A stretch of DNA of 64,000 nt from Ruminococcus sp. (GTDB lineage: Bacteria; Bacillota; Clostridia; Oscillospirales; Ruminococcaceae), in contig JAFYFU010000049.1 in NCBI GenBank assembly GCA_017543595.1, positions 1-64,000 of the forward strand, given 5' to 3'. The position numbers and the translations under genes are program-made. Position 1 is the first letter of the stretch. Each line of letters starts with the position of its first letter. The notes under the pieces are model-generated. The model was not told the DNA's origin and did not search any database. It saw nothing but the letters and a program-made list of their open reading frames with translations. Below are positions 43,493 through 52,725 of this stretch, piece after piece.

Positions 43493-44521
43493 ATGTCAAT
43501 GAATATAATCAGGGAACTTCCCCACCCCACCGAAATTAAAAATGCTCACCCGCTCCCAAATGATTTAATCAAAATCAAGGCTGAACGTGATGAGGAAATA
43601 AAAAAAGTTTTTTCGGGTCAGTCAGATAAGTTTTTACTGATAATCGGTCCGTGTTCCGCAGACAATGAGGACAGCGTTATAGATTATATAACAAGGCTCA
43701 GAGGTTTGCAGGAAAAAGTAAAGGATAAAATAGTTATAATCCCAAGAATTTACACGGGCAAACCGAGAACTACGGGTGACGGCTATAAGGGTATGCTCCA
43801 CCAGCCCAATCCCACGGCTATGCCCGACTTGAAAAGCGGTATTATTGCCGTGAGAAATCTGCATATGAGGGCTTTGGCGGAAACAGGCTTTTCAGGTGCG
43901 GACGAAATGCTCTATCCCGAAAATTACAGCTATCTTGATGATTTGCTTTCATATATTGCCATTGGCGCACGTTCCGTTGAAAACCAACAGCACAGACTTG
44001 TTTCAAGCGGAGTTTCCGTTCCCGTGGGTATGAAAAATCCCACAGGCGGTGATATTTCCGTTATGATGAACTCAATCACGGCTGCACAGCACCCGCACGC
44101 ATTTATTTACCGTGGCTGTGAAGTGAGAAGTGACGGAAATCCCTACGCACACGCTATTTTAAGGGGATATGTCAACGACAGGGGGCAGTCTTTCCCGAAT
44201 TATCACTTTGAGGATTTATACAGGCTCGCTCAGACATATGCCGAAAAAAATCTCAAAAATCCTGCGCTTATCGTTGATACAAACCATTCAAATTCAGGAA
44301 AACAATTTAACGAACAGATAAGAATTTCAAAGGAAATTCTCCACAGTATGCGCCACAGCGATGACATCAAAAAACTCGTAAAGGGTCTTATGATTGAAAG
44401 CTATATAGAGGACGGCGCACAGAAAATAGGCGAAAATATCTACGGAAAATCTATAACAGACCCTTGCCTCGGCTGGGAAAAATCCGAAAGACTTGTCCTT
44501 GATATCGCTGAACTTATCTGA
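43493..44521 (+). CDS. aroF: 3-deoxy-7-phosphoheptulonate synthase (class I DAHP synthase)
   Basis: Condenses phosphoenolpyruvate and erythrose 4-phosphate, the first step of aromatic amino acid synthesis. The 342-residue protein belongs to the class I AroF/G/H family (LIIGPCSADN, IPRIYTGKPRTT, TNHSNSGKQ). Which aromatic amino acid inhibits it cannot be judged safely from sequence, so the symbol is nominal. It is co-transcribed with aroC. Confidence 0.93.
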   Translation: MSMNIIRELPHPTEIKNAHPLPNDLIKIKAERDEEIKKVFSGQSDKFLLIIGPCSADNEDSVIDYITRLRGLQEKVKDKIVIIPRIYTGKPRTTGDGYKGMLHQPNPTAMPDLKSGIIAVRNLHMRALAETGFSGADEMLYPENYSYLDDLLSYIAIGARSVENQQHRLVSSGVSVPVGMKNPTGGDISVMMNSITAAQHPHAFIYRGCEVRSDGNPYAHAILRGYVNDRGQSFPNYHFEDLYRLAQTYAEKNLKNPALIVDTNHSNSGKQFNEQIRISKEILHSMRHSDDIKKLVKGLMIESYIEDGAQKIGENIYGKSITDPCLGWEKSERLVLDIAELI

Positions 44522-44526
44522 TATAC

Positions 44527-44558
44527 AAAAAGCCGACAGATATCTGTCGGCTTTTTTT
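44527..44558 (+). terminator. Terminator of aroC-aroF
   Basis: A perfect 22-base palindrome (44531-44552) centred on GATATC, with stem AGCCGACAGA and flanking A and T runs. Convergent with the next gene, so probably bidirectional. Confidence 0.92.
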
Positions 44559-45594
44559 ACCATGAATTTAAAAGATTTACGTCAATTTCAAACTTTCCGT
44601 TTTCGTTCCTGTAAAGTGCGGATTCCGTATCCATATGAAGAAAAGGTATTATTTCGGGATTTTTCTCGGCAACATCATAAATGCTCATGATTTTGATGTT
44701 ATTGAAATCCCTCATGTATATATTGTTTTCGTTACCCTCGTAGAATCTCCAACCGCTGTCATTGAAAGTTTCCGAAGGAATATCACGGTACATATAACCG
44801 ACTTTACAGCCGTCAGCGGCAATTCTGTCGGTAACTATGCAATATTCCGCACCGTCCCATATTTTCAGGTGTTCGGTCTCCGCATTGTCGATGATATCGG
44901 AATTAATCAGCGGAACAGTCAGTTCGCATATTTCGCCGTCCCTGTCCACGCCCCAGAAAGAACGGTAAAAACCGTTTCCGAATCCCGAAACAGCCATAAC
45001 CATGTTTAAATCCGTGTCGGGGATTGTCCAGTCGGCAAAATCCCCGTTCCAGTCCTCATCATAAGCAAGTTCCCCTGCATTTTTCATAAATATCGGAACG
45101 AAATAATCATCATAAAGTTTTTTGTCTTTATTTTCAGAACGCCATTTCCTGACAAATTCACCGTATTTTTCCGCACCCTGCGGACTTATGAAAGCAATCA
45201 TGCCTCTGTACACGGGGAAACCGTCAAAGAATCCGTCCGAATCTTTCGGGAGACCGCAGAAATCCGCAAGCGCAGGCTCATATCTCACGGCAGGCTTGGG
45301 ATTGAATTTCACCCTTGCCGTACTTACTCTTATGCCTGCGATTGAACTTTCCGTATAGGCAAGTTCAACGGGATATTTTCCGCCCTTTACGCTTTTAATC
45401 ATAACGGGACAGAAATCGTTGTGGCAGAGGTATTCAAGCGGGTCACCGACAACTATTTTCCCGTCCGGAATATTTAACATTCCTGCGGTTATACAGCTTC
45501 TTGTATCGGTTTCGGCAAACTGTGCATTTATCACAAGGGGGTCAGGCAGATGCATATTGAGATATTTATAATTCTGTGTAAGAATTTTTTTCAA
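44557..45594 (-). CDS. DUF4241- and DUF2185-like two-domain protein
   Basis: A 345-residue cytoplasmic protein. The first ~235 residues resemble DUF4241 (VVGDPLEYLC, YPVELAYTE, RVSTARVKF) and about 250-345 resemble DUF2185/Imm33-type domains (CIVTDRI, GWRFYEGNEN, DTESALYRNENGKFE). Both kinds recur among immunity proteins of polymorphic toxin systems and among stand-alone proteins of unknown role. No toxin gene is adjacent and it has its own promoter, so an immunity role is only a possibility. Confidence 0.6.
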   Translation of the reverse strand: MKKILTQNYKYLNMHLPDPLVINAQFAETDTRSCITAGMLNIPDGKIVVGDPLEYLCHNDFCPVMIKSVKGGKYPVELAYTESSIAGIRVSTARVKFNPKPAVRYEPALADFCGLPKDSDGFFDGFPVYRGMIAFISPQGAEKYGEFVRKWRSENKDKKLYDDYFVPIFMKNAGELAYDEDWNGDFADWTIPDTDLNMVMAVSGFGNGFYRSFWGVDRDGEICELTVPLINSDIIDNAETEHLKIWDGAEYCIVTDRIAADGCKVGYMYRDIPSETFNDSGWRFYEGNENNIYMRDFNNIKIMSIYDVAEKNPEIIPFLHMDTESALYRNENGKFEIDVNLLNSW

Positions 45595-45635
45595 ATTCTT
45601 ATTCCGTTCCCCCTTTACATATCTGATATATGTAT

Positions 45636-45664
45636 ATTATAACATATATACTCACAAAATGCAA
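45636..45664 (-). promoter_or_regulatory. Promoter of the DUF4241-like gene
   Basis: Minus strand TTGCAT (45659-45664), 17-bp spacer, TATAAT (45636-45641). Confidence 0.75.
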
Positions 45665-45694
45665 GAGGTTTTTGTAATAAAAGCAGATTATTTA

Positions 45695-46972
45695 TTATTT
45701 TTCAGCGAGAATTTTTTCTGCACTTGCTATCTTTACGCAGATAACAAAGAGTTCCATAGCTTTTCTGAGGTCATCAACAGGCGGAAAAGTAGGTGCAATT
45801 CTTATGTTTCTGTCACGGGGGTCAACTCCGTAGGGGAATGTTGCGCCTGCTCCCGTGAGCGTAACGCCTCCCTTTGCGCAGAGCTGAACTATTCTCTTTG
45901 CACAGCCGTCAAGGGAGTTGAACGAAACGAAATATCCGCCCTTTGGGTCAGTCCATTCGCCTATGCCGAGGGGCTTTATTTCCCTGTTGAGGGTATCGCA
46001 GACAATCTTGAATTTGGGAGCGATAATTTCCTTATGTTTTTTCATGTGTTCTTTCATGTTCTCGAAAGTGCCGAAAAATTTAACATGGCGGAACTGATTC
46101 ATCTTGTCATAGCTTATAATGCTTATGCCGAGATATTTTTTGAGTTCGGCAACGTTTTCCTTGCTTGCGCCCATAACGGCAACGCCTGCGCCGGGAAATG
46201 TTATCTTTGAAGTTGAACCGAAAATATATACAATATTTTCATTTCCCGCTTTCTTTGCCTCATCGAGAATATTGAGTATGTATTTGGGTTCATCAACAAG
46301 ATGATGTATGCAGTATGCATTGTCCCAGAATATGCGGAAATCCTTTGCCTTCGGTTTAAGGTTTGCAAAGCGTCTTACGGTTTCGTCACTGTAACAGATT
46401 CCGTCAGGGTTGGAATACTGCGGAACGCACCATATGCCCTTTATTTCATCGTCCTCCGAGACAAGCTTTTCAATCATGTCCATATCGGGACCTGTGGGTG
46501 TCATGGGAATATTTATCATTTCAATTCCGAAAAATTCTGTTACTTTGAAATGTCTGTCATAGCCGGGGACGGGGCAGAGGAATTTAACCTTGTCAAGCTT
46601 TGACCAAGGAGTATTTCCGAGGAGACCCTTGTTGAAGGCAATCTGTACAGTCCAGTACATTGAGTTAAGGCTTGAATTTCCGAATATAATGACTTCATCG
46701 TGGTCAACGCCTATCATATTGGAAAAGAGGGTTTTTGCTTCGGGTATTCCGTCAAGCAAACCGTAGTTGCGGACATCGACACCGTTTTCGCTCATAAAGT
46801 CGCCGTCATCAAAAACATCGAGCATGGCAACGCTGAGTTCAAGCTGTTCCTTGCAGGGATTGCCTCTTGACATATTCAAGGAAAGACCCTGCGCCTTGAA
46901 ATCATTGTACAGGGCGATATTTTCGTCCCTGAAAGCAGTAAGCTGTTCTTTTGTCATTTCGGATAAATTCAT
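45695..46972 (-). CDS. Class I aminotransferase (PF12897-type aspartate aminotransferase)
   Basis: PLP-dependent transaminase of 425 residues beginning with the group's N-terminal pattern (LSLNMSRGNPCKEQL). The Schiff-base Lys is in IFGSTSKITFPGAG (about residue 260). Residues YSNPDG and WDNAYC help bind the cofactor. It belongs to the subgroup found in place of AspC in many Clostridia and probably makes aspartate from oxaloacetate and glutamate. It is monocistronic. Confidence 0.87.
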   Translation of the reverse strand: MNLSEMTKEQLTAFRDENIALYNDFKAQGLSLNMSRGNPCKEQLELSVAMLDVFDDGDFMSENGVDVRNYGLLDGIPEAKTLFSNMIGVDHDEVIIFGNSSLNSMYWTVQIAFNKGLLGNTPWSKLDKVKFLCPVPGYDRHFKVTEFFGIEMINIPMTPTGPDMDMIEKLVSEDDEIKGIWCVPQYSNPDGICYSDETVRRFANLKPKAKDFRIFWDNAYCIHHLVDEPKYILNILDEAKKAGNENIVYIFGSTSKITFPGAGVAVMGASKENVAELKKYLGISIISYDKMNQFRHVKFFGTFENMKEHMKKHKEIIAPKFKIVCDTLNREIKPLGIGEWTDPKGGYFVSFNSLDGCAKRIVQLCAKGGVTLTGAGATFPYGVDPRDRNIRIAPTFPPVDDLRKAMELFVICVKIASAEKILAEK

Positions 46973-47030
46973 TTAAGAAACCTCACCTTTCAATATATTA
47001 ATTAACAAAAAGCATCTGTTCATATAATAA

Positions 47031-47059
47031 AGTATACCACAGCAAATGAACTTTTTCAA
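47031..47059 (-). promoter_or_regulatory. Promoter of the aminotransferase gene
   Basis: Minus strand TTGAAA (47054-47059), 17-bp spacer, TATACT (47031-47036). Confidence 0.75.
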
Positions 47060-47238
47060 GTGACAAAATAACAAACAATAAATCCAAAAATCGCAATTTT
47101 TTGGCGTTTTTCTCATATTCCGCAGGGAATAGCATTATATAAAGCTTTAATTTTTTAAGTTTATGCGGATTTGCTTGTCAATATGCCCATACAGGTAAAC
47201 TTTGATTTGTCTGAAATGCCGAATTTTATTAAAATTTC

Positions 47239-47267
47239 TTGACATTTCAAAATTGTTATTGTAAAAT
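47239..47267 (+). promoter_or_regulatory. Promoter of the dockerin/transglutaminase gene
   Basis: TTGACA (47239-47244), 17-bp spacer, TAAAAT (47262-47267), giving a leader of about 65 bases. Confidence 0.78.
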
Positions 47268-47339
47268 GTAACTATAAATAAATATAGTAAGGAATTGGGA
47301 AGATACTGATTAAATTAAATTCAAACGGAGGTCTTTTGT

Positions 47340-48926
47340 ATGAAAAAATTTTTTGAATCAGCGTTTTCTCTGTCAGTAGCTTTAAGCCTTGCCTGTTCAG
47401 CCGTTCCGTCAGTTTCCTTTGCCGAGGATACCGTTACGCAGTATTCCGAAGGAAGTATAACGGGATATGAACTTGTTGAAGATATTTCTCAGGACGATAT
47501 CTTTGTCTCCGAGGGCAGTCTTTCACCCGATGCAATTAAATTCGGTGCAAATTACAGTGAAAATGCTTACAATTACGGCGTTTATCTCGATGAGAACAAT
47601 GTGGAAGTATATAAAAAATTCATGGAGCTTGTAAACCCTTCCGATGCTGCAATAAGCATAACTCTGCCCGAACCCGTTTCATTTGAAACTTCCGCTTCGC
47701 CAAAATCAGCGAATTTCTCAAGTGAAGATTTTGAAAAACTAAAAAACGCTGTCTATGACATCTGCTGGTCGGGAATGACTTTTGCAACATTTGATATTCC
47801 CGAACTTTTCTGGATTGACTTGCCTGCTACCGACATAAACTATTCCTACTCAACAACAAGAAACAGATTTACGGGAACTTATACATGTACGATAGATTCA
47901 ATAAAACTCACCCCCAGCCCGTACAGTGCTTTCTCATCAATAAGCAAAATCCTTGAATACAAGGACAAACTTAATGAGGCTGTCGAAAATTTTGATATTG
48001 AGGGCGAGACAAGATACGAACAGCTTAAATCTATACATGATACTATATCAACTTTTACATATTACGATATGGAATCACCGTTTTCGGGCAGTGCTTTGGG
48101 CGCACTTGTTGAACCCGGAGCTGTCTGCGAAGGCTATTCAAAAGCTTTCAAGATGATGTGCGACAGGCTTTCAATTCCTTGTATCTGCGTATTCGGAAAT
48201 TACAACGAGGAAAGTAAAACGGCTCATATGTGGAATTACGTTCTCATGGACGATGACAAATGGTATGCCGTTGATGTCACATGGGACGACAGGGACGGAA
48301 AAAACGGTATTGATTATTCCTATGTATATTTTATGAAAGGTTCGGAAAGTTTCTTCACAAACCACACACCCGAAGAAAATTATCTGACAGCGCATTTTGT
48401 ATATCCCGAAATTTCCGCAGATGATTATGACCCGTCATTCGTTCCTGTAACGGATATTCCCGAAGAAACAACTACAACAACAACTTTAACGACAACTTCA
48501 ACCACCACAACAACTACTACCGCAAAACCAACAACCACCACTTCAACCACAACGACAACAACTACTGCAAAACCAACCACTACTACATCAACTACCACAA
48601 CAACTACTACCGCAAAGCCGACAACCACCACTTCTACAACAACGACAACAACTACTGCAAAACCAACTACTACATCAACAACAACGACTGCTGCTTCAAC
48701 AACAACTGCAACGACAACTGCCGAAAAGCCCGAAGAATTTGCATACGGAGATTTGAACCATGACGGATTCGTAAATATTGCCGACCTCGTTTATTGCTCA
48801 GAGGCAATACTCGGAAAAATTGAATCCGAATATTCCTTGGATTTAAACAATGACGGCTTTGAGGACGTTTTCGATTTGATAGTTATGAGAGGACTTGCAA
48901 CTGAAAATGTGTATTTCCTCCATTGA
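47340..48926 (+). CDS. Secreted transglutaminase-like protein with dockerin
   Basis: A 528-residue secreted protein: signal peptide (1-29), an N-terminal region of unknown fold (to ~200), a transglutaminase-like domain (~210-330), a Thr-rich linker (~376-460) and a type I dockerin (~465-525). The triad is visible: Cys in GAVCEGYSKA (about 263), His in AHMWNYV (about 295) and Asp in AVDVTWDD (about 311). The dockerin has two Ca-binding loops, DLNHDGFVNIAD and DLNNDGFEDVFD. It should dock on a cohesin scaffold; the domain may act as protease or cross-linker. The Shine-Dalgarno is GGAGG. Confidence 0.88.
   Translation: MKKFFESAFSLSVALSLACSAVPSVSFAEDTVTQYSEGSITGYELVEDISQDDIFVSEGSLSPDAIKFGANYSENAYNYGVYLDENNVEVYKKFMELVNPSDAAISITLPEPVSFETSASPKSANFSSEDFEKLKNAVYDICWSGMTFATFDIPELFWIDLPATDINYSYSTTRNRFTGTYTCTIDSIKLTPSPYSAFSSISKILEYKDKLNEAVENFDIEGETRYEQLKSIHDTISTFTYYDMESPFSGSALGALVEPGAVCEGYSKAFKMMCDRLSIPCICVFGNYNEESKTAHMWNYVLMDDDKWYAVDVTWDDRDGKNGIDYSYVYFMKGSESFFTNHTPEENYLTAHFVYPEISADDYDPSFVPVTDIPEETTTTTTLTTTSTTTTTTTAKPTTTTSTTTTTTTAKPTTTTSTTTTTTTAKPTTTTSTTTTTTTAKPTTTSTTTTAASTTTATTTAEKPEEFAYGDLNHDGFVNIADLVYCSEAILGKIESEYSLDLNNDGFEDVFDLIVMRGLATENVYFLH
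48468..48720 (+). repeat. In-gene tandem repeat encoding Thr-rich linker
   Basis: Repeated units of about 45 bases encode AKPTTTTSTTTTTTT-like blocks. The codons vary among ACA, ACC, ACG and ACT, so the protein repeat is conserved more than the DNA. Confidence 0.85.
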
Positions 48927-48942
48927 TAATCTGACTGCTTTT

Positions 48943-48976
48943 AATCTCCTGTCCCCTGCGGACGGGAGATTTTTTG
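48943..48976 (+). terminator. Terminator after the transglutaminase gene
   Basis: AATCTCCTGTCC pairs with GGACGGGAGATT around CCTGC (one mismatch), followed by TTTTTG. Confidence 0.85.
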
Positions 48977-48985
48977 TGATTATTA

Positions 48986-49014
48986 TTGACAAACAGTCAA
49001 TAAAGCTGTAAAAT
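48986..49014 (+). promoter_or_regulatory. Promoter of iorA-iorB-paaK
   Basis: TTGACA (48986-48991), 17-bp spacer, TAAAAT (49009-49014), 50 bases before the start. Confidence 0.78.
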
Positions 49015-49063
49015 ATATTTATACACTATGTTGAATATATCAATTCAAAAAAGAGGTAAATCT

Positions 49064-50866
49064 ATGCATAAGGAATTTTTAATGGGAAATGCCGCAATTG
49101 CTATGGGCGCAATCGCAGCAGGTCTTAATCTCGTGTGCGGTTATCCCGGTACTCCCTCAACGGAAGTCCTCGAAACTGCCGCAAAAAATAATAACGGTCG
49201 GCTTTATGTCGAATGGTCCGTAAATGAAAAAGCCGCTATGGAACTCGGCGCAGGCGCAGCCTATTCGGGCGCAAGAACTATGGTAACTATGAAACAGGTA
49301 GGTCTTAACGTTGCCGCCGACCCGCTTATGAGCCTTGAATATATAGGAATAAAGGGCGGTATGGTAATAATGGTTGCCGATGACCCCGGTCCTATTTCAT
49401 CTCAGACAGAACAGGATACAAGGCACTTTGCATCTTTTCCAAAGCTCCCATGTTTTGACCCGTCAACCGTTCAGGAAGCCTATGAAATGATTCAGGAAGC
49501 TTTTGAATACTCCGAAAAATATAAAACTCCCGTATTTTTCCGCCCGACAACAAGAGTCTGTCACGGCTATGCATCAATAAATGTAAAGGACAGTGACGAA
49601 TACAAAACAAATACCCCCGAAGGCTTTGTGAAAGATTCTTCAAAATGGGTGATTTTCCCACGCATTTCATACAATGCACATATGAACATAGAGAAAAGAA
49701 ACTCAATGCTTTCGGATATTTTCTCGGAATACAAAAGAAATATCATAACTCCTGCTGAAAATTCATGCAGAAAAGGTATAGTCTCCCACGGAATAAGCTA
49801 CACATATGTTCAGGAAGCTTTGAAAAACAATGAAAAGCCCTCTGTAATGAAGATATCAACGCCGTTTCCGTTCCCCGAAAAACTCGCCCTCGAATTTATG
49901 AAAAATCTCGATGAAGTTCTCTGCATTGAGGAACTTGACCCCGTTATCGAACGTGAATTAATCTATGTATGCGGAAAATATCACCTGAATACGAAAATTC
50001 TCGGAAAACTGACGGGAAATGTCAAAACCGCAGGCGAAAACACCTGTGACAGCGTTTATAAAAATATCGCCGAATTTATGGGCTGGGATATTCCGGAATG
50101 TGAAACTCCCGAAACTCCTCCCCTGCCCGCAAGACCTCCTGTGCTGTGTGCAGGCTGTCCGCACCGTGCAAGTTTCTATGCCGTGAAAACCGCCATGAAA
50201 GGCGAAAAAACCGTTTTCTGCGGAGATATAGGCTGTTATACTCTCGGAAACGCTATGCCCCTCGATATGGTTGATACCTGTCTGTGCATGGGTGCAGGCG
50301 TGAATATCGCTCAGGGAATAGGCAAAATCGAACCCGATACAAAATGCTTTTCTTTTGTCGGGGATTCGACATTTTTCGCCTCAGCCATAACAGGTGCGGT
50401 CAATGCCGTTTACAATCAAGCTGATATGACGCTTATCGTCCTCGATAATTCAACTACCGCCATGACAGGTCATCAGCCCCACCCCGGAACAGGTAAAACC
50501 ATGATGGGACAGATTGTCGATAAAATAAGCATTGAAAATATATTAAAGGGAATCGGTCTTGAAACCGTTGAAACCGTCAACCCTCTCGAACTTGAAAAGG
50601 CTGTTGAAACCGTAAAACGTGTATCGTCTGAAAAAGGCGTAAAGGCTGTAATATTCAAATCTCCCTGTGCCGTACTGATAAAGCCCGAAAGTCCTGCCGT
50701 AATTGATGAGAACAAATGCATAAACTGCAAAAAATGCATAAATTCTCTCGGCTGTCCCGCCCTTGTGATTTCGGACGGAAAAATTAAAATTGACGGCTCA
50801 CTCTGTACGGGCTGCGGTCTGTGTTCGCAGGTCTGTCCCGTAAATGCCATAGGAGGAGAAAAATGA
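49064..50866 (+). CDS. iorA: Indolepyruvate ferredoxin oxidoreductase, alpha subunit
   Basis: Thiamine pyrophosphate-dependent subunit (600 residues) that oxidatively decarboxylates aryl pyruvates to aryl-acetyl-CoA with ferredoxin as acceptor, or runs in reverse. Features: N-terminal pyrimidine-binding domain (CGYPGTPSTEVLE), TPP-binding region (CGDIGCYTLG, GDSTFFASA) and two 4Fe-4S motifs at the C-terminus (CINCKKC, CTGCGLCSQVC). ATG at 49064 has AGAGGT upstream; the ATG at 49028 does not. It overlaps iorB by four bases. Confidence 0.93.
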   Translation: MHKEFLMGNAAIAMGAIAAGLNLVCGYPGTPSTEVLETAAKNNNGRLYVEWSVNEKAAMELGAGAAYSGARTMVTMKQVGLNVAADPLMSLEYIGIKGGMVIMVADDPGPISSQTEQDTRHFASFPKLPCFDPSTVQEAYEMIQEAFEYSEKYKTPVFFRPTTRVCHGYASINVKDSDEYKTNTPEGFVKDSSKWVIFPRISYNAHMNIEKRNSMLSDIFSEYKRNIITPAENSCRKGIVSHGISYTYVQEALKNNEKPSVMKISTPFPFPEKLALEFMKNLDEVLCIEELDPVIERELIYVCGKYHLNTKILGKLTGNVKTAGENTCDSVYKNIAEFMGWDIPECETPETPPLPARPPVLCAGCPHRASFYAVKTAMKGEKTVFCGDIGCYTLGNAMPLDMVDTCLCMGAGVNIAQGIGKIEPDTKCFSFVGDSTFFASAITGAVNAVYNQADMTLIVLDNSTTAMTGHQPHPGTGKTMMGQIVDKISIENILKGIGLETVETVNPLELEKAVETVKRVSSEKGVKAVIFKSPCAVLIKPESPAVIDENKCINCKKCINSLGCPALVISDGKIKIDGSLCTGCGLCSQVCPVNAIGGEK

Positions 50867-51432
50867 ATAAAAATATATTGCTGACGGGTGTGGGCGGTCA
50901 GGGTATCGTTCTCACTTCAAAACTCATCGCTGCGGCGGCTATGGAAAAAGGATATGACGTAATGAGTGCAGAAACTATCGGAATGGCTCAGAAAGGCGGA
51001 AGCGTTTTCAGTTTCCTGCGTATCGGAGAAGATTTACATTCCCCTATGTTCGGCGAAAAACAGGCTGATATAATAATAGCCTTTGAACCTGCCGAGGCTG
51101 TGAGAATGATTTCATATCTCAAAGATGACGGATTCGCAATTGTAAACACCCGTCCCGTAATGCCTGTTACATCTGCCCTGAAATCAGGGAATTACAACGC
51201 TGAAACAATGCTTGAATATTTAAGAAAAAATATTAAGAATCTCATAACCGTTGACGGGGAAAATGCCTGCCGTGAAACAGGTTCTCCGAAAGCCCTCAAT
51301 ATGATTATGCTCGGTTCTGCCGTGAAAAGCGGTGTACTGCCGTTCAGCATTGAGGAAATAATTAAAATAATGGAAAAAACTGTTAAACCACAGTTTGCAG
51401 AAATGAATAAAAAAGCCCTCTTATGGGCTTGA
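50863..51432 (+). CDS. iorB: Indolepyruvate ferredoxin oxidoreductase, beta subunit
   Basis: Gamma-type subunit of 189 residues partnering IorA. The family opening GVGGQGIVLTSKL and the AEGIGMAQKGG-like motif ETIGMAQKGGSV are present. The start (ATGA overlap with iorA, GGAGG upstream) gives near-equal expression of the two subunits. A phenylacetate-CoA-ligase-like gene follows 12 bases later, as is usual for this cassette. Confidence 0.93.
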   Translation: MNKNILLTGVGGQGIVLTSKLIAAAAMEKGYDVMSAETIGMAQKGGSVFSFLRIGEDLHSPMFGEKQADIIIAFEPAEAVRMISYLKDDGFAIVNTRPVMPVTSALKSGNYNAETMLEYLRKNIKNLITVDGENACRETGSPKALNMIMLGSAVKSGVLPFSIEEIIKIMEKTVKPQFAEMNKKALLWA

Positions 51433-51444
51433 AAGGATTTTACC

Positions 51445-52683
51445 ATGCAGATAAGCGAAAAACAAATCGAACTCGTAAACGACAGAATCAAAGCCCTCGT
51501 AAATGCAGGAAGTTTCTACGGAAAGAAACTCAAAGAGGCAGGAATAACCGAAATCCATTCAGCAGAGGATTTTCAGAAACTCCCCTTCTCCGAAAAAAAA
51601 GACCTGCGTGACGCTTACCCCCTCGGACTTATGACAGCCCCCGAAGAAGAAATAGTCAGAATACATTCTTCATCAGGTACTACGGGAACTCCCGTAATTA
51701 TACCCTATACTCAGAAAGATGTTGACGACTGGGCGACTATGTTCGCAAGATGTTACGAAACCGCAGGAATTACCAACAAGGACAGAATACAGATTACCCC
51801 CGGTTACGGTTTATGGACGGCAGGAATAGGTTTTCAGGCAGGTGCGGAAAAACTCGGCGCAATGGTTATTCCTATGGGTCCGGGAAATACTGACAAACAG
51901 CTCCAAATGATGCAGGATATGGAAAGCACTGTTATATGCGCTACTTCTTCATATGCGCTTCTTCTTGCGGAGGAAATCCAGAGGAGAGGCATAAGCAAGG
52001 ATAAAATCAAACTCAAAAAGGGCGTTATCGGTTCTGAACGGTGGAGCGACAAAATGCGTGAGAGAATTTCAGGCGAACTCGGAATAGAACTCTATGATAT
52101 CTACGGTCTTACCGAAATTTACGGTCCCGGTATCGGTATAAACTGCGAACAGGAAAAAGGTATTCACTACTGGGACGACTTTATATATATAGAAATAATT
52201 GACCCCGAAACAGGCGAAATCCTCCCTGACGGCGAAACAGGAGAGATAGTAATAACTACCCTTGTCAAAGAAGGCGCCCCCCTCATAAGATACAGAACTC
52301 ACGATTTGTCAAGAATTATCCCCGAAAAATGCTCATGCGGAAGATGTTACCCAAGAATTGATGTTATCATGGGAAGAACCGATGATATGATGAAAATAAA
52401 AGGCGTAAATGTTTTCCCAAGCCAGATAGAGGAAATTCTCGGAACTTTCAAGGAAATATCAAGCGAATATCAGATAAGGATTTCTCACCTTGACGGAAAA
52501 GACACAATGAGAATCTATGTCGAAACTACGGGAGAATATGAATTTGCACTCCTTGCAAAGAAAATCACCGAAAAAGTAAAGAGCAAAATAGGATTTACAC
52601 CGATAGTAAAAGTCGTTGAAGTCGGTGTTCTCCCAAGAAGCACAAAGAAAACCGCCCGTGTCATTGACGAACGCTATGACTGA
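51445..52683 (+). CDS. paaK: Phenylacetate--CoA ligase-like enzyme
   Basis: A 412-residue AMP-forming ligase. Motifs: the P-loop-like SSSGTTGTP (about 72-80), YGLTEIYGPG and the hinge RTDDMMKIKGVN. It interconverts aryl-acetates and their CoA thioesters, so with IorAB it links aryl-pyruvates to aryl-acetates with ATP turnover, either making aromatic amino acids from dietary aryl-acetates or conserving energy from their breakdown. Direction is not evident from sequence. It ends the operon. Confidence 0.9.
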   Translation: MQISEKQIELVNDRIKALVNAGSFYGKKLKEAGITEIHSAEDFQKLPFSEKKDLRDAYPLGLMTAPEEEIVRIHSSSGTTGTPVIIPYTQKDVDDWATMFARCYETAGITNKDRIQITPGYGLWTAGIGFQAGAEKLGAMVIPMGPGNTDKQLQMMQDMESTVICATSSYALLLAEEIQRRGISKDKIKLKKGVIGSERWSDKMRERISGELGIELYDIYGLTEIYGPGIGINCEQEKGIHYWDDFIYIEIIDPETGEILPDGETGEIVITTLVKEGAPLIRYRTHDLSRIIPEKCSCGRCYPRIDVIMGRTDDMMKIKGVNVFPSQIEEILGTFKEISSEYQIRISHLDGKDTMRIYVETTGEYEFALLAKKITEKVKSKIGFTPIVKVVEVGVLPRSTKKTARVIDERYD

Positions 52684-52725
52684 TTAAATTCAAATATTTT
52701 TCAATGCTACAAAAAGGGGGACATT

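Larger units (their letters stand above)
46973..47339. other. Intergenic region with divergent promoters
   Basis: 367 bases. It contains the aminotransferase promoter (47031-47059) and the promoter of the dockerin/transglutaminase gene (47239-47267). I recognise no further element. Confidence 0.6.

Noticed and set aside
48468..48720. Short regular repeats suggesting a CRISPR array
   Set aside because: They are in-frame Thr-rich coding repeats with no unique spacers and no cas genes.
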